This document shows, piece by piece, positions 11,276 to 24,500 of a stretch of 64,000 nt of DNA. Every line of letters begins with the position of its first letter. Position 1 is the first letter of the stretch. The notes below the pieces were generated by a model. The model saw only the letters and a list, made by a program, of their open reading frames with translations. It was not told the DNA's origin and did no database searches. This DNA is from Elmis aenea (taxonomy: Eukaryota; Arthropoda; Insecta; Coleoptera; Elmidae), in assembly GCA_947652605.1 (NCBI GenBank), contig OX393580.1, positions 15,396,159 through 15,460,158 on the forward strand. Reading direction: 5' to 3'. The translations under genes were made by a program, and so were the position numbers.

Positions 11276-13308
11276 CCTATTAATACGATAAAACCCCAAT
11301 TACTCGAATATTCGGTTATTCGATTATTCAGATTGTATGTAAACTAAAAAATACATTGAAATCCAGAACGCTAGTTATACGGCGCGCTAAAAACCTATCG
11401 TAGATGGCAAAAAATGAATAATTTATTTATAAAACAGTATTTTTTTCGAAACATGTATATTTGCAAGTATCTAACATAGGTAAGTGTCCTATTCCTTTCT
11501 TACTACATAATCTCTAATAAAAGTTGTACTTTTTTTTATAAACAATAAAAATTATTAATAATTATGTTTAACAAATAAAATATACTGGTCTGGTAATACA
11601 TTACGAAGGTTGCATGCCCGTCCAGGCTTGTTAAGTTGGACATACAAGCCACTGGTAATGTGTACGAGTCCCTTAAGATTAAAGTTTTGTAAATATGGCA
11701 TATCCCAGCCAAGACGAATTATTCAATAGCTCTGTTATTAGTAGTAATATTTTTTTTAAAGTTAAATATAAAAGTTGTTTGTAATCATTTACTACATAAC
11801 CTTAAATTATTTTTAACTATGTATGTACGGTGTTTTGTTTTTACGCTCTGATACCAAACATTGTTTTTTTTATACGAAACACCCTGTATATTTTGTAATT
11901 TTTGGATGTAAAATTAAATTTTCTTTCAAAAATATTATAGGTTGTTTATGTATAAAATGAACTGTTTTTGAGTTATTAACGTTTTTTTGAAAATTTTTAC
12001 AAATGCAGCCCTTTATAAAAATATTTATATTTATTAACGTAACAACACCAGAGCAATTTACTCTGGTAATTTATTAGACAAAAGTGTCATAGTGATTGTT
12101 GACTAGTCTAATTTTTAAAATTATATGCAAGGTGTTCGTTATACAAGGTCCATTTCGCTAAATATATTTTTACATTTTCTTGTAGAAAATTTAATTATCT
12201 TTCAAAGTTATTAAGCATGTTTAATGTCTAAATATAATATTTTTGAAGTTATTTTGTTTCTTATGATTATTTGCGTAAATGGAAGCAAATAACACCAGAA
12301 TAATTGTACCGCTCCCCTTATTTTATTTCTCAAATTCGGATAAATGTAGGAGAATGATATTTGGTAGATGTTTTATAGGAGTACTTATTAAAAGGTTTTC
12401 CAGAGTAAGATTTTTAATCATCTTCCACCGTCACAGGGGGCTGAAAAGTGCGATCCCTGTTCGTTTTTTTTATCAGAATTTTTGGTGGGTTGAAATTTTG
12501 CAATTAAAAATTATTATTTCTTAAGCTTGATTTAATTAGAAACTTTTTTATTCTTTAGTTTTTCTCGTCAAACCTACCGTTTTTGAGTAAAATATAAAGT
12601 AATTAAACATGAACCATCAAATATTCCAATATAAAACGATTAATTTTGGTGGTTGCCATGGTTTGTTTACGTTCATATTGGGTAGAATCAGGTAGAATTG
12701 ACGGGCGTTTTAGATTTTTTGCGGCGTAAACGTCAACATGAATTATTACACTCCGAAAGGAGACGTCTAAGGAAAAAAATTTATATGACCCCCCTTAATT
12801 TTCGATAAGGAATCGCCTCCCGATTCTTTTGCAATACTTAAGAAACACCCTGTATAAGCTACCGTTGGTGTAAATCTGAAGGTGGCAGGGTCTTTTGTTA
12901 AAATTTGACAACTGGGCTTCCGCCTCTGGGAGTGCGTGGCCACTATTGTTTTAACATGATGGGCATATAGAGGCGGTGAATTTATAGTTACCCTGCAAAA
13001 CTGAAGGTTTTTTTTTTTTTTTTTTAATGGAGATATTTAATATTGTCAATTTTTATTGCTAAAGTATGGCGGGTATACTTTCTTCATACCTACTACGTAC
13101 GGCGAAACTAATAATAATGGTGCATTACGTCAAATATCTAATAGTATCTATAAATTATCATTAAAACACTAATACACCTTCATTATTTTTTAAAGACAAT
13201 CACATTATCTACACGAAAATGTAACAAAATATAGGGCTCTCCATTTAAAAAAATGGATTTATTCGTGTTTTAAATTCATCTAAATGGACCGAAAAAACAA
13301 ACACACTA
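11276..13308. other. Repeat-rich intergenic DNA
   Basis: Opens with the resumed AGGGACT element (to about 11340). About 11697-11887 is a unit of roughly 190 bp beginning ATCCCAGCCAAGACGAATTA and ending AAACACCCTGTATA; its start recurs at 27561. A second AAACACCCTGTATA end lies at 12844-12857 in the same orientation. No gene is seen. Confidence 0.45.
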
Positions 13309-13310
13309 TA

Positions 13311-14796
13311 CAGGGTTATTCAAATTCGAGGCCCACCATGGGGATCTCGCTTATTATAATAGCTAGAGTATAGGTTTAAATTTGGAAAAGTTGCTAAATT
13401 TTGTGCTCATTAATAATCCAAAGAGAAATTGGAAATATCTCAAACGGTATACGAGAAAATTAGGAAAAACCGGAAAATGCGATTTTTGAAAATCGTCTAT
13501 AACTCCTTTGGAATTTGAAATATTTTAAATGTGTAAAGACATTACCGAAGCAACTTTTCAAGCCGAATCGAATGGTGGTCACAAATTTTTGCTAGATCGA
13601 TTCGTTTTTGTTTTATGACAACCAACTTTGTTTTTTCTTATGGGAGCAATTTTCGCTATTTACATAATCAAATAGCATTTATTTTTCTGAATCCATTGAG
13701 ATATCACACATGGTATTTTACTTCTACATTAATTGTCAAATTTGAAAAAAAAACGGTTTTAACAATAACAACTATAAATCAGGTAGGTCGGTCATTTTAG
13801 TTTATGTTGTTTCCATGACTACCAATCAACAAACTAAAAGTCTGTTACTTGTCACATTAATAAATTCGTAAAAATGAACTTTAATTTTTTATTCATTGAA
13901 TAGGAACTCTACACTGTCAAGTCAACGATATGCAGAAACATATCCAGATAGAAGACAACCCTCGCACACATATTTTTGTTCGTTGGACAGAAACATAGGG
14001 AAATATGAGGCTTTTGCCAAAATTAGAGAAAAAAATGGCAGAAAGGTTTCAGATAACAATAAAAAAAAAACATTTTTTATTAGAAACATATCCGGAAAAA
14101 CACTATTTTTCAATGTTAAACAGAAACTTAAGTAAATTTGTATAAAGCATGTGATAAAGTATAACAAAACTTAAAAGAACAGTATAAAAAATTCGGAGCA
14201 TATCGCGTTTTGCTTCATTATTAAAATTAATATTTGCGAATTTATTAATGTGACAAGTAATAGACTTTCAAAACTTTGTTGATTGGTTGTCATGGAAACA
14301 ACATAAACTACAATGACCGGCCTACCTGATTTATAGTTGTTATTGTTAAAAACGTTTTTTTTCAAATTTGACAATTAATGTAGAAGTAAAATACCATGTG
14401 TGATATCTCAATGGATTCAGAAAAATAAATGCTATTTGATTATGTAAATAGCAAAAATTGTGCCCATAAGAAAAAACAAAGTTGGTTGTCATAAAACAAA
14501 AACGAATCGATCTAGCAAAAATTTGTGACCACCATTCGATTCGGCTTGAAAAGTTGCTTGGGCAATGTCTTTACACATTTAAAATATTTCAAATTCCAAA
14601 GAAGTTATAGACGATTTTCAAAAATCACATTTTCCAGTTTTTCCTAATTTTCTCGGATACCGTTTGAGATATTTCCAATTTCTCTTTGGACTATCAATGA
14701 GCATCAAATTTAGCAACTTTGCCAAATTTAAACCTATACTCTAGCTATTATAATAAGCGAGATTCCCATGGTGGGCCTCGAATTTGAATAACCCTG
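13311..14796. mobile_element. TACAGGGTT foldback with DUF4817 relic
   Basis: The ends CAGGGTTATTCAAATTCGAG and CTCGAATTTGAATAACCCTG are perfect inverted copies flanked by TA at 13309-13310 and 14797-14798. The arms are about 570-620 bp and highly similar, with the subterminal motif GGGGATCTCGCTTATTATAA. The centre (about 13880-14170) is single-copy and holds the transposase fragment annotated separately. Confidence 0.88.
13905..14064 (+). pseudogene. DUF4817-like transposase N-terminal fragment
   Basis: The frame reads SQRYAETYPDRRQPSHTYF followed by a degenerate CSLDRNIGKYEAFAKIREKN. The YAExYPDRxQPSHxxF core matches the N-terminal helical DUF4817 domain common in insect Tc1/mariner-like transposases. 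The rest of the transposase is absent; both sides are the palindromic arms. An open frame extends to 14135 but its tail is low-complexity. Confidence 0.7.
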
Positions 14797-14798
14797 TA

Positions 14799-15518
14799 TA
14801 TTATTTAAAAAGTTCAATTGTTCACAGAAGGCACTTTAACAGTATTTTTAACAAAACAATTAAATTACTTTTCATTGACGTTGTTAAATCGCAAGATATT
14901 TTGTTAAAAATCTGTAACCGTCTGTATTTTCAAAAAAAACGTAAATAATTTAAAAACTATCTATTTTATGACATAAAACCTTCAACATTTTTAAACGAGA
15001 ATTTAAATTGGAATTTAAAAAACGAAAAATATGCAGGGTGTTGTATTCTTGTATTTAAAGTAAAAAAGCTTCACATCAATCCTCAAAAACAAAACACTTG
15101 ATACAGCTGAAGATAATTTTAGATTATGTATCCTATGATCTCCAACAAATTGTCTTTTTTATTGCATAATAAAGCAGCTATGAAAGGAATACGCACTAGG
15201 TGGACAAATGGCCAAATTAAGGATTATTAGCCCTTAAATACGATTTTTAATTTTTCGTGTTAAATTGGAAAAGTACAAAAGCTATAATCTACATTCTACA
15301 CAAACGAAATTTTAAAAAAGGATTTGCAAATATTAATTTAGATCAAAATAATTTAATAAACCTAAAAATATCATGCGATTCGGTACTTGACAAGCATAAT
15401 ATTGTTTTTACTTGATTTCTGTCAACACTGAACGGGAGAAATTTGTAAGTATAAAAACTTTGGAAGCTAATATAGCAACTACATTTGTATTCAGAACTTG
15501 GTAGAGTGAAGTGTGCAT
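14799..15518. other. Cuticle gene upstream DNA
   Basis: AT-rich. One CAGGGTGTTGTATTCTTG transposon-like end near 15036. No gene is seen. Confidence 0.35.
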
Positions 15519-15527
15519 TATATAAAA
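15519..15527 (+). promoter_or_regulatory. TATA box of the cuticular gene
   Basis: TATATAAAA lies 37 bp upstream of the micro-exon ATG at 15556 and 55 bp upstream of the alternative ATG at 15574. TATA-driven promoters with a short 5' leader are typical of cuticle protein genes. The assignment depends on the micro-exon being real. Confidence 0.5.
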
Positions 15528-15555
15528 AGCTAAGCCACAACAAAACTTTTACAAG

Positions 15556-18500
15556 ATGGTTTTACATTTGAAAATGGTAAGCTACAATTTTTATAGCCTG
15601 TTATTCCATAGCTGTTCATTTATTAAAATTCATTAGAATAAACTTCTCTAGCATTAATCGCAATTATACCATTAAATAGAAACTATTTTTAATGTTTTTG
15701 TATAAAAAAAAAACGATTATAGAAAGTGTATAATGTTAAGTAAAACATTATTTTTAGTTCTCTAAAACTCGCATATTAATATAGTTATTAGATATGACGG
15801 CTGTCAATCTTACTGTTCCTCTTTTAATAGAGTAAAAAATTCAATTTTAAATTTAAATTTCTGGACTGTAATGTATGTTATTATTTAAAACAACTCGCGA
15901 TATGTTAGTATTTGATAGAAACATTAAATATAACAATTAAAACTAAACAGCACAGTGATAATAACTCACTAGGTAGATAGTTCAGTGGCCAGTGATTTTG
16001 AAACTCATTTACTATGGGAGACTGAAGCGTGCAGCTCCAACGATGTAATGTTAAAAATGCGTATCAAAGGTAATGAATGCTTTCCCTAATTATGCATTGA
16101 TAAATATTTTGTTTTGGTACGTATGTCACGACGAAAATTCACGGTTTTAAAAATATGTTTTTATAATTTTGTTATAAACACGTATTCATATTTATGTTAA
16201 ATTAACAATTGACATTTATAATGTCAGAATAAAGTAGGTTTTTTGTAATATATAGGGTGTTTCATAATTGAATGCTGATCCTTAAGGATGTTATTCCTTG
16301 GATGATTTTAAGAAAAAAAGTTCATATCAATGTAGGTCTGCAACCGCCGTATTTTTGAGATACAGGGTGTTAAAAGTTGAAAAAAACGGTTTTTTTGTAA
16401 TTTTTTGATACCGCTTTAGATATTTTTTTGAATTTTAGTAGGTACTAACTAGGCATAAAAACGCATTTTTTTCAGAAAATAAAATTGTTATGAACTTTTT
16501 TTCTTAAAATCATCCAAGGAATAATACCCTTAAGGATCAGCATTCAATTATGAAACACCCTGTATATACACAGTGTGTCCAAAAGGAATGGAATATGCTA
16601 TATATCTCAGTAAATATCCACTTTAGGGAAAAAATTTTTGAATAAAAGTTTTACTACTTAGTTTTCCACCATAAGACATAATTTAAGTTTTTTTTTTCGA
16701 ATAACAAAAGCGCAGTGAAAAACAATTGTTTTTTTTTTAATGGCAAGGTACCCCTATATTATACTGATTTGATAGAGATTTTTTTTCTCTTTTCAATGAT
16801 GGGGTCACCTTAAAAATTAAGTTTATGCTAAGAGGTCGGAGAATATCAAAAATTTAAAAGATCGTATTCGAGAAATTACACCTGAAATGGTTGGGAATGT
16901 TATAAACGGGTTTAAAAACCGAGTTTACATTGCCAAGCTGTAAATGGTTCACAGTTTGAACACTTATTGTAGATTTCGTCAAAAAATTTTAGTTCTTACG
17001 ATGTATTTGTTAGAAATAAATACTAATCAATTAAAATAATTTTTGCGTTTTTCTCAAAAAGTTGCTTAAGTAAGGGTACTAAAGTTTTGCATCATTGATA
17101 TGAGAAAAAAATTCTCTATCAAATGAGTATAGTATAGGGGTACCTTGTCATTTAAAAAAATTCAATTGTTTTTCATTGCGCCTTTGTTATTCGAAAAAGA
17201 AATATTTAAATTTTGTCTTATGGTGGAAAACTAAGTACCAAACAACTTTTATTCAAAACATTTTTCCCTAAAGTGGATATTTACTGAGATATATAGCATA
17301 TTCCATTCCTTTTGGACACACTGTATATACATCTAACAATAAATGTACTTTTTCAAAATACGAGTACATTAAACTACACGGGCGCACATTAATTTTAAAA
17401 ACTTGTCGGGAAGCGCGTAATTACATAAGACATAAAATTAAAAATTATTATAGTTGCTGAAACATTGCGAAAATTTTCCGATTGTAATCGCTTTCAATGT
17501 AGTAGACTTTAATCTATCTCGCCACAAAGAAGGTTTAAAAAGCTTATTGGATATATATTGGATTATAATTATGATAATACATTCGATCTAATACGTTTCT
17601 TGATTAAATATTGTAACGAAAAAGCAATTAACCAAGGTTTCGCTCGTTTGTTAAATACGTTAACGTACCAAATGAAAAAATTCAATATTATTGTTTTTAT
17701 TTAACTCGCGAACATTTTAATGTTTTATGAATAATTTTGACAGCCGTTGAACACATAATGAAAGAAATTCTAGAAAGTAACCGCTACTTGACCAATAAAA
17801 CAGGATTTTAATCATTTAACAAGTTCAGTGTTAGAGAAATACGGTCTGCCCGTTTTAAAAGTGAAAGGTTTCGAATATGAAAGTGCTATAAACTTGCTAA
17901 TACGAAACGTAAATATGTAATAATAAATTGTAACAACTATCACTCTAGTTGACTTGTTTTCGGTCACTTTGCCGTTATAACAATGACGGTAAAAGAGTTT
18001 TTCTCTACAGCTTTGATGCTCGTTAAGTACACTATTCGCGTGTAGAAATAAACTGCTACTGTTACACAAATTACATTTATGACAAAGCAAATGTTCACCT
18101 GGAAAACTTATATGATCCGGTTGCGCAACAAATGCAGGCTGATGTTACCTTACGTGACATTGGAAATGTTTCTTCTGGAATGTTTTGCTTTAGAACTAAA
18201 ACGTTTACTCATAAATTCACCAAACGACAAAATATAAATACAGGGATGCGCAAAAGTATGGAAACAGACAAATATTTAGAATACTATTAAAAATAATTCA
18301 ACGAAATTTGGTATTTAAGCGTTATGGTATTTTTCGGATTCGATGAAAATATTAAGGTTGCAATACGACTTCCGGTTCGACCGGAAACGGACTCAAACTT
18401 TCAAATTTTAAATAAAGCACCCTGTATATTTTTACATTTTTGAATTCCTCTTAAAATTTACTTTAAGAAATGTTTAAGGTTATTTGGCTTTAAGTCAACC

Positions 18501-21500
18501 GTTTTCGTAAAATAACATTTTCATGAAAATTTAGAGCGGTACAGCACTTTCAAGTTTTTTCAACATTTAAGTTATTTAAAAAGGCAGTAGAATTTCGTTT
18601 GAAAATTAGATTGGCAATAGATTAATTAACACTTTGCCCTAGCTACATTTTAGAAATATTATACAGCGTGTTTTTTACGCTTGGACAAACTCGTGAAACT
18701 ATAAAAAACGATAACTCAATTTTTTTTTTAAATACAACCCCAATCGATTTTTACATAGTCTTGTAAAAAATTTGATTGTCTTTCAAAAACATTGACCATG
18801 TTTCATACTTAAAAGTTAAAACTGATATTTTTCGAGATATCACGATTTTATTGTAAATTATTAGGGCAAAGTAATATTTTCGAGTAGGCTATAAAGGTAG
18901 ATAGCGGTAAAGTTGTAATATTATCTTTTCCTTTCGAAATTTCAAAATTTTTTATACCTATTGGTGATGTAATTTTACGAATCTTACGTGTATATCAAGG
19001 TTTCTTGTTAGGGCCACAATATTTTCCATATAATTGATTTTGATGGTTTGCAAAGTTTATAAACCGATTGATAATGTATTGAGTAAGCGAAAAGAACGCT
19101 GATTAAACAAAAGTTACTGACCAGTCTCATCTTTATATTTCAACAAACCGTTAGGGTTGAAACCGTTTCCGGTTTAACCGAAAATCATACTGTAAAAATG
19201 AAAACACAAAAAATTTGTTCATAGGATTTAGTAATTATCCCATCACACTGTTCCAACGAATAGACGCATAATTTTAAGAAACCTCGAATTAAACGTAAAA
19301 TTACATCTACATTATAAAAAAAACTCGAAAGTAAGTGAGGAAAAGCTAAATAATCACTTTCTTGTTTTTATCTTTCAATTGTTTCAAAATTATCGCTGTC
19401 TACCTTTATACCCTACTCAAAAATATCACGTTGCCCTAATAATTGACGATAAAATCGCGATATCTCGTAAAATATTAGTTTTAGGTATGAAACATGGTTA
19501 ATGTTTTTGAAAGACAATCAAATTTTCTACAAAACTATGTAAAAACAAATAGGGTGTTGTATTTAAGAAAAATGAGTTATCGATGTTTAAAGTTTCACGA
19601 GTTTGACCATGCGTAAAAAACCCTGTATAATATTTTAAAAATGTAGCTATCGCAAATGGTTATTTAATCAAAGGTTAATCTAATTTTCAAACGAAATTCT
19701 ACTGCATGTTTAAATAACTTGAAAGTTAAAAAAAAATTGAAAGTGCTGTATCGCTCAAAATTTTCATGAAAATGTTATTTTACGAAGACGGTTGACTTAA
19801 AGCCAAATAACCTTAAACATTTCTTAAAGTAAATTTTAAGAGAAATTCAAAAATGTAAAAATATACAGGGTGCTTTATTTAAAATTTGAAAGTTTGAGTC
19901 CGTTTCCGGTCGAACCGGAAGTCGTATTGCAACCTTAATATTTTCATCGAATCCGAAAAATACCACAACACTCAGATACAAAATTTCATTGTTATATCTG
20001 CAATAGTATTCTAGATATTTGTCTGTTTCCATACTTTTGCACAACCCTGTATATTCCACGAAGACTAAACGATACGTCATGGCTCCATTCAATCGAATGG
20101 CTTACATTATTATAAACAGTTTGTGAAGTAGATTTCCTTAAATCTTTCTAGTCCAGGATAGCATAACTAAAAAAATGTGTTTATTGACGACTACATCAAT
20201 GTATCACCGAGAGATCGATTAATATTAAAGCAATTAAAACGTATGTACACGTACTTTTTTACTGAACCAACGCTCGCAGGTACCACACCACATATGTAAA
20301 TACACATTAGTGTAAATATTTCGCGGAAATCAAATACGGAAGCAATAAAATCTTAACAGGTCCAGTATATAAACAAACTTTCCCTAAAACATATGTTCAA
20401 AAAATCTGCGTAGAAACAATGCAGTGGAAGATTATTCAGATTTTATTATTTTAATCTGCGCTATGTATTTAACTGATATGTTCTGAACTTCGTTACATTT
20501 TTCCAGTAAGCACGTGCTAGTGTGCGTTTTCATTACAAGCGTATTCGCGCGAATGAGCTTCGCGCGTACGCGTCCGTATTCGCGCGACTGAAACAAACCA
20601 ATGCAATGCAAGCATATAAGAGCGGTTACACTACAAGCGAGAATTCGCTCGAAACCACTCTCATATGCTTGCATTGGTTTCTTTGATTCGCGCGTATACG
20701 GTCGCATACGCGCGAAGCCCATCGCGCGAATACGGCTGTACTGTAACCGCAGCCTTAGGGCATCAAGGGAAGAACGGGCACCACAGAATGTTTTCATAGC
20801 CGAATTTATCATTTAAATTATTAAATTTAAAGCCATTTTCAAAAAAAATGCATGTTATGTTTATAAAGCGTTTTTCCTTGTGTCATCATGTTTATCCCGC
20901 AAAATGAAGTACACTGTGCTCGCAGATCGGAAGCTATATCTACAAATTTTGAACAAGTCTAGACGCATTTGGAACAGCCCAAGTGACGGGTACTAGCTCA
21001 TAAGAAGTTCTTAGTTTAGTTTCCAGTTTTTTAAATTTAATAGTCACAAACTGCTCATTTTCTCGGTTGCAATAAATTAAAAATCTCCTCAGAAAAACTA
21101 TGCAACAAGGCAGGCTGGATGCCTTATGTCTATTATGTGTTACGTAAGATTGATTATAAAAATCTGATCAAAGACTTTGCAAGGAAAAAAAGAGGAGAAA
21201 ATTATTAAGCCATAAATAAAATGGAAGCATACAGAAATAAATATTATTTCCTTTTTTACTGTAAGTTTTGTTTAATTTCGAATTTTTGACAAAAAAAAAA
21301 TTATTTTATGGTGTATTATTGTTTTAATATTTTGAATTACAAGTGTAAGGGGGCACCAAAATTAGGTAGTGCTTAGGGCATCTAAGGGTCTTAATCCGGC
21401 CATGCAATTTCCATTTTTAACAAAACTTTGAATTAATTTAATTTCATGCACATTGTACGGTGCATTTATTTTACAGATCTTGATTTCAACGATCATGACA

Positions 21501-24500
21501 TATTCCGTGGCGCTACCTAATAAATTAGCGAAAATACCAAAGAAGTATGATGCGGATGATGTACAGTCACAGCATTACCTGACCAAAGCCATTCGATGGC
21601 CGATACAACAAACAAATCCTGCAGATGAAACACCTAAAGAAATGTTGGCTTTGCAGTTGCCTAAAATTAATTCGCCCAGTACACCATTTTACAGCCCTGA
21701 ACCTAACACTAACTTAAGGGCTCCAGAGCCTTCCTATATTCCAGGTGCCGAGTTCAGAGCCCATTTAGCCCCACCTGCTCAAGAATTACAAGCTCCTTCA
21801 TTGCAGGCATGGAATCCAGATAACGATCGCAAACTGTATTACGAAACGCCAAATAATCAAGAATTACCTACAAATTCCTATCCTAAAAAATACGAAGCCA
21901 ATATTCACGAGAAAGCGAAACCGTTGTTTAATAAACCGAAACAAGATTTGAGCCTAATCCCAATTTCTGAACGAGATCACGTTGTTAAGCAGAAAAACAT
22001 AAACAAGGTTTTGCAAAATATTGCCAAGAAACAAAACCAGAAGTTCATTCAAGCTGAAAAGGTACAAAAACAAAGCAAATCTGACGAGGTTTCTTATGTT
22101 AACAAAAATAACAATAATAACAATAACGACCATAAGGAATTAGCGAAAAATATTAGCCCTGTAAGTGAGCCGCAGGCGGCTGAAAGTGGCTTTTTGCATG
22201 GATTTGACGCTGACGGCGTACGCCAAAGTGTGTCTGTTAATAATGGGTTTAAAAATCATGCGGGCATTGGATTATCAGGCGACTTTGGTATACACACCGA
22301 AGCTGCGCCTGGTAAAAGAGTGGAATTTCAAATGCATGGGCATGACGGACCACATACCTACAAATGGGGTTTTGATACTGGCAATGGGTAATTCTTTTCT
22401 TTCTTTCCTCGCTTTATTTTGCTCTCCTGTGCCACAATAAATATGTATTTTACAATTTTTTTGTTAACGAAAATAATTTTTGGTCAACGAATTACGTTAC
22501 TTGCACAAAAACATTTGGAAAAAGAAGTTTTACACAGTAGTAACAATTTTTAAGATTTCAAGTTCATATTTTTAATACACACTACTATATCAATCGGCAG
22601 CAGTGCACATATGTTTGTGTTTTTGAAAATTTTGCTCGAAATATGAAGTAAAATGTGAAATCATGTTTTTCTGTGGCATTCATTTCTTTTTACTTTTAAC
22701 ACTCGATTCTTTTTGATTCTGTATAATCGTACCTACTGAATTCTTAAGTTTTTATTTTGTTAACGGTCTATCGCACAAGTGTAAACTATTTTAAACAGAA
22801 ACTAACTCTTACAGCAACAGCTAAGCTATCGCTACCGCATGTAAAACTTAAATTCTTAAGCTTTGCTTCTTAAAATCTATTGCGAATTAATAATTAATCT
22901 TTACACAAAATGTATTTAATAACCAAGTGTTAATAACAGGATATCCATTTTATTTCCTACATGTTGTATGTTTTGTTAATTTTTCAAGTAAAACGTCTAG
23001 AACGGAAACGGACTGAGAGTGAGAGAGAGACACAGAACACAGAAAGATAGTATTACAAATTACAACTTCGTCGCTTTCAACATAAAAATTTTACTTATCA
23101 TTGCTCGTTCATTATTCGTTATTTATATTATCTCGTTCATTGAATGATTTCCTAAAACTAACCATATAAAATTGGATTGAGGCCTCTCCATTCTGTAGGG
23201 GAGACCGGGGATAAAAGTAACATTCTTTTGTTTTTATTTAATTTCTCATAGATTATTACAAATTTTTTACATCCAAATTGGTTTAATGATAGATTGGACA
23301 TTTGTCTTGCTTCCAAGATATTTATTTCGTGTGTTTCGTAAAGCAACTGTTAGGAAAAAAAATTTTTCTTTAGTAAGACAGCTGTTACTTTCAACCTCAA
23401 CGTTGGGGCTAAAAGTAACAATGATTGGGGTAAGTTGTAACGGCAAAATAATTTACACAGCTCATAAGTAGTGGGTAAATATATTAGTATTCATCAACAA
23501 AATTAATATTTGATTCAAAAATACACATTAGCAAAATGAAAAAATAAAAAAAAATATCTTTGGTACAATACAAAATGATAAGTGAACAGTATGGCATACC
23601 AGGTAAGGGCGGTCCCAAATTATTAAATTTACACTAGATCATAATAACTGTTTGTTTTATTTTAAAAAAATCTAACCGCCCTTTAAACTGACCGTCATTC
23701 ATTAAATCAGTAAAAGAGGGTCAGGTTAAGTTGAGTTGGTTAAAGCTTTGTTTATATTAAGTTATAAATATTAAGGTAATAGAATAAAAACAATGGCGGC
23801 TGTTAGGAAAACCAAAAGTACCAGATCTTACCAATTTACATAGGTTTTATAATTTAAAATGCTTTTTAAAAAATTATTTAGCTTTACATACATTTCCATC
23901 ATTAAACCGATATTATATACTGAGTTTTATAATTTAATAATTTGGGACTGCAGTTACCAGGTTTGCCAAGATTATAAGTACCTACATATTTAAAAATGTG
24001 AATCAAAAAAGATACAACAAACTGGAAAATTATTCCGACAACTCTTGTATATTCTCATCTACGAAGAAAGCCACCAATTATGTGCTAAGAGTGAACATTT
24101 GCAACTGAATACATTGATTGGGGTTGGTTGTAACACTTTGTTACTTTTGACCCCAAGTGTACACAAAAAAAATTCAGGGAATCCACAAAACCACGATTCT
24201 AACGTCAAATTGTATTGCATCCACCAATAGCCAACTAAATTTAGAACAAAATAATATAGGTACTTTTTTGTTTCTATTTTAGAGATCGCCTAAAAGTTAC
24301 TCGACGGATGAGACAACGCAGTAACTTTTAGGCGGAAAATAGTGACTCTGGCTGGCAAAAAGTTAACCTCTATGACAGATGAAAACTAGCAATGTAGGTA
24401 GGGTGCTGGATGTAACTTAACATTGCAAAAGCGTTTAGGGCGATATAAAACAAAAATTAAAGAAACTATAGGCACTGTTACAACCTACCCGTGTTACTTT

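Noticed and set aside
13615..14374. ORFs at 13615-13800 and 14171-14374
   Set aside because: They are translations of the mirrored foldback arms; only the central DUF4817-like part reads as protein-derived.
17812..18090. 92-codon minus-strand ORF with some Cys and His
   Set aside because: No recognisable finger spacing, lies in a transposon-filled intron, AT-rich tail; coding not supported.
20432..20816. Overlapping ORFs on both strands
   Set aside because: They are two readings of one GC-rich palindrome; no domain, no splice context.
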